Assembly: GCA_021806645.1 (NCBI GenBank)
Contig: JAJZQX010000010.1
Location: 104,055-168,054, forward strand
DNA length: 64,000 nucleotides
Direction: 5' to 3'
DNA from: Myxococcales bacterium
GTDB lineage: Bacteria; Myxococcota; Myxococcia; Myxococcales; Anaeromyxobacteraceae
In this document: piece after piece, positions 57,180 to 64,000 of the stretch
Layout of the letters: every line of letters begins with the position of its first letter
Position numbering within the stretch: position 1 is the first letter of the stretch
Notes under the pieces: model-generated
Databases searched by the model: none
Told to the model about the DNA's origin: nothing
The model's input: the letters and a program-made list of their open reading frames with translations, nothing else
Program-made: the position numbers and the translations under genes

Positions 57180-57557
57180 CTACTCCATCACCACGGCCTC
57201 GTAGACGAAGTACTCCGTCTCCCCGAAGCAGCTGGTCGGCACGCCGAGGTGCTGCTTGTACTTGAGGCCGACCCGCTTCCCCATGGTCCTGTTGAGCCGC
57301 GCGGCGATGGCGTCGGAGCGGATCGAGAAGTAGAACTTCTCCGGGATGGCGCCCGGCATGGTGACCATGGCCAGCTCGCCCTCCCAGGTCTTGCAGAGCC
57401 AGCCCTTCTTGGAGAGCTTCTGCAAGTACCCGACCCGGTCCCCCTCGGAGTAGTTCCAGGTGAGCGCCGCCCAGGTGTAGGCGGCGACGGCGCCGCCGGC
57501 CAGCAGGATGACCAGGATCGAGACCAGCAGGGCCTTGCCCGAGGAGGAGGTGCGCAC
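57180..57557 (-). CDS. Conserved small membrane protein (often mislabelled 6-phosphogluconate dehydrogenase)
   Basis: 125 residues from GTG 57557. One TM helix near the N-terminus (about 8-30, ALLVSILVILLAGGAVAAYT), then a conserved body: YSEGDRVGYLQKLSKKGWLC, KTWEGELAMVTMPGAIPEKF and HLGVPTSCFGETEYFVYEAV. I know this family as small proteins mis-annotated as 6-phosphogluconate dehydrogenase; no dehydrogenase motif is visible. Probably periplasmic-facing, with two cysteines that could pair. Divergent from the peptidase gene. Confidence 0.75.
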   Translation of the reverse strand: MRTSSSGKALLVSILVILLAGGAVAAYTWAALTWNYSEGDRVGYLQKLSKKGWLCKTWEGELAMVTMPGAIPEKFYFSIRSDAIAARLNRTMGKRVGLKYKQHLGVPTSCFGETEYFVYEAVVME

Positions 57558-57659
57558 GGGCAGAGGAGAGCACGAACCGGGCCGCGGTTCCAGCGCCGTG
57601 CGGCCCCCCGGGGTCGGGGTGAGCCGGAAAGTCACGTCCGCGCGCCGCGGCCCTCGGAG

Positions 57660-57665
57660 TAGAGT
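57660..57665 (+). promoter_or_regulatory. -10-like box TAGAGT before oligoendopeptidase gene
   Basis: GTAGAGTC, 34 nt before GTG 57700. Same octamer as at 26067-26074. Here a normal CCGGAGG ribosome site follows. Confidence 0.35.
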
Positions 57666-57699
57666 CGCCGCTGTTCCCTCAGGCTTCCGGAGGTCCACC

Positions 57700-59604
57700 G
57701 TGCCGCTCGCCCGCCCGTTCGCCCACATCACCGCGCTCGCCCTCTCCCTGGCGCTAGCCACCCCGGCCACCGCGCGGGAGCGCGCCGAGGTCCCGGAAGC
57801 GCTCACCTGGAACCTGGCCGACCTGTTCGCCAGCGAGGCCGACTGGGTCAGGGCCAGCGACGCGCTGGCCAAGCGGATCGCGGCGCTCCCCGCCTTCCAG
57901 GGACACCTCGGCGACTCGCCCGAGGCGCTCTGGAAGGCGCTCGACGCGCGTTCGGCCGCCGAGCTCCAGCTGAGCCGCGTCTCCGTCTACGCCGAGTCGC
58001 GAGCCAACCAGGACACCCGCGCCGCCCGGCCGCGCGAGCTCAGGCAGGCGGCCCAGCGCCTGGCGGTGGAGCTGGGGACGGCCGTCTCCTGGATGCGCCC
58101 GGAGCTGCTGGCCATCGACGCCGGCAAGCTGCGCGGCTTCCTGGCCGCCGAGCCGCGGCTCACCCCGTGGAGGGTCTTCCTCGGGGAGGTGCTGCGCTGG
58201 AAGCCCCACACGCTGGCGGCCGGCGAGGAGAGGCTGCTGGCGCGGGCCGACGATCTCACCGACGCCGGGCAAGCGGCTTACGCCATCCTCAAGGACGCCG
58301 ACCTGCCGTACCCGACCGTGCAGCTCTCCACCGGGCAGGCGGTCCGTCTCGACTCCTCCAGCTTCGCCCTCCAGCGGGCCTCCCCGGTGAAGGCCGACCG
58401 CGACCTTGCCTTCGAGAAGTTCTTCGGCTCGCTCAAGGAATTCGAGCGGACCTTCGGCACCACGCTGGACGCGCAGGTGAAGGCGCACCGCTTCACCGCG
58501 CGCGCCCGGAGGTTCGGCAGCTCCCTGGAGTCATCGCTCTTCCGCTCCAACGTCCCGACCTCGGTCTACACCCAGCTGCTCGCCGACGTTCACCGCAACC
58601 TGCCGACGCTCCACCGCTACCTGAAGCTGCGCCAGAAGATGCTCGGCCTCGACCGGCTCCGCTACCAGGACCTCTACGTGCCGCTGGTCGGCAAGGTGGA
58701 GCTCACCTTCACGCCCGAGCAGGCCAAGGCGCTGACGCTGGAGGCCTTCGCGCCGCTCGGCAAGGACTACGTGGCGGCGCTCCGCACCGGCTACCAGCAG
58801 CGCTGGACCGACTTCCTCCCCTCCGCCGGGAAGCGCTCCGGCGCCTACTCCACCGGCGTCTACGGCGTCCACCCGTACCAGCTGCTCAACTACAACGGGC
58901 AGTACGACGACCTCTCGACCCTGGCCCATGAGTCGGGCCACTCCATGCACACCTGGCTCGCCAACCGGGCGCAGCCCTTCCCGACCTCCGACTACCCCAT
59001 CTTCGTGGCCGAGGTGGCCTCGACGCTCAACGAGGCGCTGCTGCTCGACTTCATGGTGGGGAAGGCCCGGGACGACGCCACCCGGCTGGCGCTGCTCGGC
59101 AACCGGCTCGACGGGCTGAGGACCACGCTCTTCCGCCAGGCCCAGTTCGCCGAGTTCGAGCTCAGGGTCCACCAGGCGGCGGAGCAGGGCGAGCCGGTCA
59201 CCGGCGAGACCCTGACCGCCCTCTACCTGAAGATCGTGCGCGAGTTCTACGGCCACGCCCAGGGGGTCTGCCAGGTCGACGACCTGATCGGCATCGAGTG
59301 GGCCTTCATCCCGCACTTCTATTACGACTTCTACGTCTACCAGTACGCCACCAGCCTGGTGGCCTCCTCGTCGATCGCCGCGCGCATCCTGGCCGAGGCG
59401 AAGCAGGGGAAGACCGCGGCGCGGGACGGCTACCTGGCCATGCTCTCGGCGGGCGGGTCGAAGTACCCCATGGAGCTCCTCAAGGCGGCCGGCGTGGACA
59501 TGACCAGCTCGGCGCCGTTCGACGCCGCCATGAAGGAGATGAACGCCACCATGGACCGGATGGAGGCGATCCTGGCCCGGCAGGCGAAGGCGGCGAAGAA
59601 GTAG
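57700..59604 (+). CDS. pepF: Secreted oligoendopeptidase F (M3B)
   Basis: 634 residues from GTG 57700, with CCGGAGGTCC upstream. Signal peptide VPLARPFAHITALALSLALA, so unlike cytosolic PepF it is exported. Domain pattern of PepF: LTWNLADLFASEADWVRASD at the start of the mature chain; zinc site H410-E-S-G-H414 (STLAHESGHSMH) with third ligand E438 (IFVAEVASTLNE); and GIEWAFIPHFYYDFYVYQYA. It cleaves short oligopeptides. It is the intact counterpart of the degenerate lipoprotein at 11866-13458. Confidence 0.93.
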   Translation: MPLARPFAHITALALSLALATPATARERAEVPEALTWNLADLFASEADWVRASDALAKRIAALPAFQGHLGDSPEALWKALDARSAAELQLSRVSVYAESRANQDTRAARPRELRQAAQRLAVELGTAVSWMRPELLAIDAGKLRGFLAAEPRLTPWRVFLGEVLRWKPHTLAAGEERLLARADDLTDAGQAAYAILKDADLPYPTVQLSTGQAVRLDSSSFALQRASPVKADRDLAFEKFFGSLKEFERTFGTTLDAQVKAHRFTARARRFGSSLESSLFRSNVPTSVYTQLLADVHRNLPTLHRYLKLRQKMLGLDRLRYQDLYVPLVGKVELTFTPEQAKALTLEAFAPLGKDYVAALRTGYQQRWTDFLPSAGKRSGAYSTGVYGVHPYQLLNYNGQYDDLSTLAHESGHSMHTWLANRAQPFPTSDYPIFVAEVASTLNEALLLDFMVGKARDDATRLALLGNRLDGLRTTLFRQAQFAEFELRVHQAAEQGEPVTGETLTALYLKIVREFYGHAQGVCQVDDLIGIEWAFIPHFYYDFYVYQYATSLVASSSIAARILAEAKQGKTAARDGYLAMLSAGGSKYPMELLKAAGVDMTSSAPFDAAMKEMNATMDRMEAILARQAKAAKK

Positions 59605-59619
59605 GGGCGGCGCCGCGGC

Positions 59620-60096
59620 TCAGGGCCGCACGGCCTTGGCGCGGTGCACCGTCCGGCGAGCGGGGGCGGCGCGCCAGGTGCCGGAGCGGCCGCCACGCTT
59701 CTCCAGCAGCTCGACCGTCTCCAGCACCATCCCCTGCTCGTACCGCTTCAGCATGTCGTAGACGGTGAGGCAGGCGGCGGCGGCGGCGGTGAGCGCCTCC
59801 ATCTCCACGCCGGTCCGGTCCACCGTGTGGACGGTGGCCACCGCCTCGACGCCGCGGGCGGTGAGCCGCACCTCCATCTCCACCGCCGACAGGGCGATGG
59901 GGTGGCAGAGCGGGATCAGGTCGGGCGTCTTCTTGGCGGCCAGCACGCCGGCCAGCCGCGCCGCCGCCAGCACGTCACCCTTCTCCACCTGGCCGGCCGC
60001 CACCCGGGCCCGGGTGGCCTTCGACATCCGCAGCCGGGCGCGCGCCACCGCGACCCGCTCGGTGGGTGGCTTGGCGCCGACGTCGATCATCCTCAT
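59620..60096 (-). CDS. moaC: Cyclic pyranopterin monophosphate synthase (MoaC)
   Basis: 158 residues. MoaC motifs: AAKKTPDLIPLCHPIALSAV, DRTGVEMEALTAAAAACLTV and YDMLKRYEQGM with D114 and K117. Converts the MoaA product to cyclic pyranopterin in molybdenum cofactor synthesis. No other moa gene is near. The C-terminus has a basic tail (RRTVHRAKAVRP). ATG 60096; a second ATG two codons on gives the usual start MIDVG. Convergent with pepF. Confidence 0.92.
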   Translation of the reverse strand: MRMIDVGAKPPTERVAVARARLRMSKATRARVAAGQVEKGDVLAAARLAGVLAAKKTPDLIPLCHPIALSAVEMEVRLTARGVEAVATVHTVDRTGVEMEALTAAAAACLTVYDMLKRYEQGMVLETVELLEKRGGRSGTWRAAPARRTVHRAKAVRP

Positions 60097-60118
60097 GGCC
60101 GGCTCCTGGGTCGAGGCA

Positions 60119-61045
60119 CTAGTGGCCGGCGAGGAACCGCTCGGCGTCGATGGCGGCCATGCAGCCGGTCCCGGCCGCCGAGACCGCCTGCCGGTAGTTC
60201 GGGTCGGCCACGTCGCCGCAGGCGAAGACCCCCGGGACGCTGGTGGCGGTCGAGGGCGGCTTGACGGTGAGGTAGCCGACCTCGTTCATGGCGAGCTGCC
60301 CCTTGAAGAGCGTGGTGTTCGGCTCGTGGCCGATCCCCATGAAGAGCCCCTGCACCTTGAGTTCCCGGGTCGAGCCGTCGACGGTGCTCTTGAGCCGCAG
60401 GCCGGTCACCGCCTTGCCGTCTCCCAGCACCTCGTCGACCGCCGAGTTCCAGACCAGGGTGATCTTCGGGTTCTCCTTGGCCCGCTGCTGCATGATCTTG
60501 GAGGCGCGCAGCTCGCCGCGACGGTGGATGAGGTGGACCTTGCTGGCGAACTTGGTCAGGAAGGTGGCCTCCTCGACGGCGGTGTCGCCGCCTCCCACCA
60601 CCGCCACCTCGACGTTGCGGAAGAAGAAGCCGTCGCAGGTGGCGCAGGCCGAGACGCCGCGCCCCTGGTACTGCTTCTCCGAGGGGATGCCGAGCCACTT
60701 GGCGGAGGCGCCGGTGGACACGATGACGGCGTCGGCGGTGTACTCCTCCTGCTCCACCCAGAGCCGGAAGGGGCGCCTGGACAGATCGACGCGGGTGACC
60801 TCGCCGCTGACGAAGCGGGTGCCGAAGCGGGTCGCCTGCTTCTTCATCTCCTCCATCAGCGCCGGCCCCATCACGCCGTCGGGGAACCCGGGGAAGTTCT
60901 CCACCTCGCTGGTGATGGTGAGCTGGCCGCCGGGCTGGAAGCCCTCGACGAGGAGCGGCTGGAGCGTGGCGCGGGACGCGTAGATGGCGGCGGTGTAGCC
61001 GGCCGGACCGGAGCCGATGATGACGACCTTCTCGTGCTGGGCCAT
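60119..61045 (-). CDS. trxB: Thioredoxin reductase
   Basis: 308 residues from ATG 61045. FAD site VVIIGSGPAGYTAAIYASRA, redox pair C134/C137 in VSACATCDGFFFRNVEVAV, NADPH site VVGGGDTAVEEATFL and C-terminal FAD contact GVFACGDVADPNYRQAVSAA. Reduces thioredoxin with NADPH. Good GGGAGGGG ribosome site. The stop is inside a TAGTGCC motif. Confidence 0.95.
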   Translation of the reverse strand: MAQHEKVVIIGSGPAGYTAAIYASRATLQPLLVEGFQPGGQLTITSEVENFPGFPDGVMGPALMEEMKKQATRFGTRFVSGEVTRVDLSRRPFRLWVEQEEYTADAVIVSTGASAKWLGIPSEKQYQGRGVSACATCDGFFFRNVEVAVVGGGDTAVEEATFLTKFASKVHLIHRRGELRASKIMQQRAKENPKITLVWNSAVDEVLGDGKAVTGLRLKSTVDGSTRELKVQGLFMGIGHEPNTTLFKGQLAMNEVGYLTVKPPSTATSVPGVFACGDVADPNYRQAVSAAGTGCMAAIDAERFLAGH

Positions 61046-61137
61046 GTGGTTCGTTCCCCTCCCGCGGGTGACGCGGCGCCTGGTTGTATCGCCTGAGAGC
61101 CGGCCTGTCATGCCGGAGGTTCGGGGGCCCGGGCCGT

Positions 61138-61530
61138 TCAGGTGGGGGGGCGGTGCGCCTTGTTCGGAACGGTGACGCTGACCGGATCACTCCGGATCGG
61201 CGTCTTCAAGGGCTCGGCGTCCTTGACCGACGCGGCGGTGCGCGTCCTCACCTCGAGCTGGGTCTGGCCGAAGGCGAGCGCCGAGCCGGGCACCAGCCGC
61301 GCCTCGGTGACCTGCTGGCCCTCGACGAAGGTGCCGTTGCGGCTGCCCAGATCCACCACCCAGAGCTCGCTGCCGCGCCGCTCGACGAGGGCGTGCATGT
61401 TCGAGATCCACGGATCGTCGATGCGGAGGTTCGCCTCCGGCGACCGGCCGACCACGACGGGGATGTCGGGGATGCCGAAGCAGGCCCCGGCCCGGGATCC
61501 GCTCAGGACCACGAGATCGACCACGGCCAT
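61138..61530 (-). CDS. FHA-domain protein
   Basis: 130 residues from ATG 61530 with GAAAGG. FHA fold with VVGRSPEANLRIDDPWISNM, H after it, and VDLGSRNGTFVEGQQV: phosphothreonine-binding residues R, S and N are present. A short charged tail without other domains. Divergent from a Ser/Thr kinase 31 bp away; a kinase/reader pair is likely. Confidence 0.88.
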   Translation of the reverse strand: MAVVDLVVLSGSRAGACFGIPDIPVVVGRSPEANLRIDDPWISNMHALVERRGSELWVVDLGSRNGTFVEGQQVTEARLVPGSALAFGQTQLEVRTRTAASVKDAEPLKTPIRSDPVSVTVPNKAHRPPT

Positions 61531-61552
61531 CCTTTCGGTGAGAATCCAGGGC

Positions 61553-61564
61553 CATGCTAGCATG
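61553..61564. promoter_or_regulatory. 12-bp palindrome over kinase start
   Basis: CATGCTAGCATG is perfectly self-complementary and its last ATG is the kinase start codon. On the minus strand it contains TAGCAT, 23 nt before the FHA start. It may be an operator or simply a symmetric promoter. Confidence 0.4.
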
Positions 61565-62929
61565 ACGGCGGTCAAGACCATGGTCCAGTCGAGCTCGCCA
61601 GATCACGCTGGGCGGGAAGGGATTCGCGCCGGTCGCGCGCCCTCGGACGTGGAGGGGCGGGTGCTCGGCGGCCGGTACCGGATGCTGCGGAAGCTGGGCA
61701 CCGGCGGCATGGGCTCGGTCTGGCTCTGCGAGCACGTCGCGCTGGGCCGGCGCTACGCCCTCAAGGTCCTGAACGCCGACCGCGCCGCCGACCCCGAGCT
61801 GGTGGCGCGCTTCCGCCAGGAGGCCCGCGCCGCCAGCCGGATCACCCAGGAGAACGTGGTGGACGTCATCGACTCCGGCGAGGACGCGGGCGGCGAGCAC
61901 TACTACGTGATGGAGGTGCTGGAGGGGCGCAGCCTCGGCCAGGTGCTGCGCGAGGACGGCCTGCTGCCGGTGGGCCGGGCCCTGCACCTCCTGGAGCAGG
62001 TCTGCCGGGCGCTGGCCGCCGCCCACGGGCGCGGCGTGGTCCACTGTGACGTCAAGCCGGACAACGTGCTGATCGAGCGGCTGGCCGACGGCGGCGAGCG
62101 GGCCAAGCTCATCGACTTCGGCATCTCGCGCCTGCCCGGCGCCGGCCGGCTCACCCGCGACGGCGAGGTCATCGGCACCCCCGAGTACATGTCGCCCGAG
62201 CAGGCGGCCGGCGACACGGTGGATGCGCTCACCGACGTCTACGCGGCCGGCGTGCTGGCCTTCGAGCTGCTCACCGGAGGCCTGCCGCTGGTCGGGCCGA
62301 CCGCCATCGCCACCCTGGTGGCGCACCAGACCAAGACCCCCGAGCCGCCGGGCCGGCGCCGGCCCGGCCTGGGGCCGGAGGTGGACCGGCTGGTGCTGCG
62401 CGCCCTGGCCAAGCGCCCGGCCGATCGCTTTCCTTCCATGCAGGCCATGGCGGCCGAGGTGACGCGGGTCCGGGTCCTCGCCAGCCTGGCGGCGGCGGGC
62501 CTGCATGTGGAGGGGAACCCTGGAGCCGTGGCGACCCTGGCGCTGCCCGCCACGCCGGCGCCCATGCAGGTCATGCCGGTGCCGGCGCCGAGGCCGGAAG
62601 CGCCCGAGCAGGCGCCGAGCCGGCCGCCGCGGCGGCGGCTGGTCTTCGGGCTGCTGGGCGCTTCACTGGTCCTGGCCGCGGCCGCGGCCGTGGTGGCGGT
62701 GGTCCTCTCGATCGGTCGGGCGCCGGCGCCGGCTCCCCGGCCGGTCCCGGTCGTGGCGCAGCCAGGCCCCGACGAGCGGCCCCAGCCGGTGGTCCCGCGC
62801 CAGATCGACGAGGAGCCGTCCGCCCCGGGCCGGGAGGCCAGGCCCGCGCGCCCCGGTCCGCCCGTCGAAAGGCCCGAGCACGATCCGTACGCGCCCACCG
62901 ACCCCCTCAAGCCCGATCCCTTCCGATGA
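61562..62929 (+). CDS. Ser/Thr protein kinase with single TM helix
   Basis: 455 residues from ATG 61562 (ATG 61580 possible). Kinase domain about 33-310: GTGGMGSVW, K68, HCDVKPDN (D163, N168; cysteine in place of HRD arginine), DFG D185 and MSPEQ. Pro-rich linker, a TM helix (about 346-368), and a short Pro-rich extracytoplasmic tail. Its stop overlaps the start of a TPR-PEGA protein by ATGA, so the two are probably made together. Confidence 0.92.
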   Translation: MTAVKTMVQSSSPDHAGREGIRAGRAPSDVEGRVLGGRYRMLRKLGTGGMGSVWLCEHVALGRRYALKVLNADRAADPELVARFRQEARAASRITQENVVDVIDSGEDAGGEHYYVMEVLEGRSLGQVLREDGLLPVGRALHLLEQVCRALAAAHGRGVVHCDVKPDNVLIERLADGGERAKLIDFGISRLPGAGRLTRDGEVIGTPEYMSPEQAAGDTVDALTDVYAAGVLAFELLTGGLPLVGPTAIATLVAHQTKTPEPPGRRRPGLGPEVDRLVLRALAKRPADRFPSMQAMAAEVTRVRVLASLAAAGLHVEGNPGAVATLALPATPAPMQVMPVPAPRPEAPEQAPSRPPRRRLVFGLLGASLVLAAAAAVVAVVLSIGRAPAPAPRPVPVVAQPGPDERPQPVVPRQIDEEPSAPGREARPARPGPPVERPEHDPYAPTDPLKPDPFR

Positions 62930-63933
62930 CCCGACCGCTCCTCATCGCCGGGGCGATCCTGGCGCTCCTCCTGGCCGCGCCGGCCCGCGCCGCCGACGAC
63001 GTCGCCGAGGCCCGAGCCCACTTCGAGCAGGGCAGCAAGCTCTACCGCGCCGGCAAGTACCGTGACGCCATCGCCGAGTTCGAGGCCGCCTACCGGCTCA
63101 AGCCGCACGGCGCCATCCAGTACAACGTGGCGCAGTGCCGGGAGAAGCTGGAGCAGTGGCCGGAGGCGCTCAAGAGCTTCCAGGACTACCTGCGCGAGGT
63201 GCCCGACGCCCGCGACCGGGCCGCCGTGCGCGCCACCATGGGGCGTATCGAGCGGCGCCTGGCGGCGGCCGGCGTGCAGGCGCTGATGGTCTACACCGAC
63301 CCGCCCGGCGCGGCGCTCCGCATCGACGGCAAGCCGAGGGGCCGGACGCCGTACCACGTGGCCCTGGCGCCGGGCGTCTACCGGGTGTCCCTGGCGCTCA
63401 GCGGCTTCGAGCCGGAGGAGCAGGAGGTGGAGGTGAACATGGCCGGCACGCGCCTGGTGGACGTGGTGCTGCGGCCGCGGGCGGCGGCGGCGCCCGTCGC
63501 CGTCGCGCCGGCGGCGAAGGCGACCACACCCCCGGTCACGACCTCGATCGCGTCCACGACCTCGACCACGACCACGACCCTGACTCCACCTCTGGCACCG
63601 CCCTCGGCACCATCCGACCTGAGGGCCAGGCCTCCCGGTCCCACGGCGCTGGTCACCGCGCCGGCCGCGCCGGTGGCTCCACCGGGCCGGCGGCGGGTCT
63701 ACACCTGGGTGGCGGCGGGCGTCGCGGTGGCCGCCGGGGTCGCCGGGGTCGCCTACGGCGTCGCCGCCAGCCGCCAGGCCGCCAAGCTCCGCGACGGGAC
63801 CGTCCACGCCGACGCCGCCTCGCTGGCCAGCGAGGCCCGGTCGAAGGCCACAACCGCCAACGTGCTCTACGGCGTCTCCGGCGTGGCGGCGGCGGCCGGG
63901 GTCACGCTCTTCTTCGTGGAAGGGAAGTTCTGA
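62926..63933 (+). CDS. Exported TPR-PEGA protein with C-terminal membrane helices
   Basis: 335 residues. Signal peptide MTRPLLIAGAILALLLAAPARA; TPR-like helices (about 25-115, EQGSKLYRAGKYRDAIAEFE, LEQWPEALKSFQDYLREVPD); one PEGA domain (about 118-183, YTDPPGAALRIDGKPRGRTP); a Thr/Pro/Ala-rich linker; and two hydrophobic helices (about 260-282 and 308-330). It is probably envelope-bound. PEGA and TPR suggest contact with wall or protein partners of the neighbouring kinase. Confidence 0.85.
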   Translation: MTRPLLIAGAILALLLAAPARAADDVAEARAHFEQGSKLYRAGKYRDAIAEFEAAYRLKPHGAIQYNVAQCREKLEQWPEALKSFQDYLREVPDARDRAAVRATMGRIERRLAAAGVQALMVYTDPPGAALRIDGKPRGRTPYHVALAPGVYRVSLALSGFEPEEQEVEVNMAGTRLVDVVLRPRAAAAPVAVAPAAKATTPPVTTSIASTTSTTTTTLTPPLAPPSAPSDLRARPPGPTALVTAPAAPVAPPGRRRVYTWVAAGVAVAAGVAGVAYGVAASRQAAKLRDGTVHADAASLASEARSKATTANVLYGVSGVAAAAGVTLFFVEGKF

Positions 63934-64000
63934 TGCGCCGCGCCCTGCGGCCCTCGCTCGCCCTCGCCATCGCCGCCGCGCTGGCCGCCTGCTCCGTGGA
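63933..64000 (+). CDS. Lipoprotein (5' end only)
   Basis: ATG 63933 overlaps the previous stop (TGATG). The 22 codons visible, MRRALRPSLALAIAAALAAC then SV, are a lipoprotein signal with lipobox LAAC. The mature protein lies beyond the window. Confidence 0.7.
   Translation, partial: MRRALRPSLALAIAAALAACSV

Noticed and set aside
59605..59619. GCGGCGCCGC palindrome between pepF and moaC as a terminator
   Set aside because: A 10-bp palindrome without loop or T-run is expected by chance at this GC content.

Overview
The window is about 70% GC with almost exclusively G/C third codon positions. It is dense in Ser/Thr protein kinases with PEGA or sensory tails, FHA proteins, chemosensory genes and lipoproteins. 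This points to a myxobacterium (Myxococcota), most like the Anaeromyxobacter group; that assignment is inferred from gene content, as no rRNA or tRNA is present. Genes are tightly packed and many neighbours overlap by ATGA or GTGA.

Layout. 1-3708 (minus): a half chemosensory operon, CheW-like, CheY-like, six-TM MCP and CheR (cut by the window edge). 3695-9888: a secreted protein, a KAS III-like synthase, a PH/zinc-ribbon protein, a small stress group (Cys-repeat secreted protein, CsbD, stand-alone CheB methylesterase), then a Na+/H+ antiporter coupled to an FHA protein. 9898-19815: a PEGA kinase, a lipoprotein that looks like an M3 peptidase without its metal site, epmA, a PAS-GAF histidine kinase, an RlmI-like methyltransferase and a secreted HELGH peptidase. 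20244-22827: reverse transsulfuration (cystathionine beta-synthase and gamma-lyase). 22921-30685: an AmgK-like sugar kinase, the acetate permease pair ActP/YjcH, a cNMP-CBS-nucleotidyltransferase, a DnaQ-like exonuclease, a phosphoesterase and a kinase-universal stress protein fusion.

30682-41422 reads as an osmolyte and glucan block: OtsB, a membrane-anchored OtsA, trehalose synthase, 4-alpha-glucanotransferase, a mechanosensitive-type channel, a glucosylglycerate-synthase-like glycosyltransferase and an MHS transporter. 41662-49738 carries an MFS permease, MurU-like nucleotidyltransferase, GlmS, a GT-C glycosyltransferase, an ArsM-like methyltransferase flanked by two gene fragments, and GlmU. 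MurU, GlmS, GlmU and the distant AmgK all feed amino-sugar and peptidoglycan precursor metabolism.

49840-54950 is a second chemosensory operon (leader ORF, CheR, CheY, CheW, CheA-REC, CheR) without its own MCP or CheB. 54951-57179 is looser and partly lower in GC, with a zinc-ribbon protein, an HNH endonuclease and repeats. 57180-64000 holds a small membrane protein, a secreted oligoendopeptidase F, MoaC, thioredoxin reductase, a divergent FHA protein/kinase pair, a TPR-PEGA protein and the start of a lipoprotein.

The least expected features are non-coding: a 181-bp element with perfect 25-bp terminal inverted repeats (37127-37307), whose end sequence recurs at the stop codons of unrelated genes; a large imperfect palindrome (19902-20174); and -10-like boxes 5-10 nt before many start codons that lack a Shine-Dalgarno sequence, suggesting leaderless transcripts. 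All three Ser/Thr kinases lack the arginine of the HRD motif.
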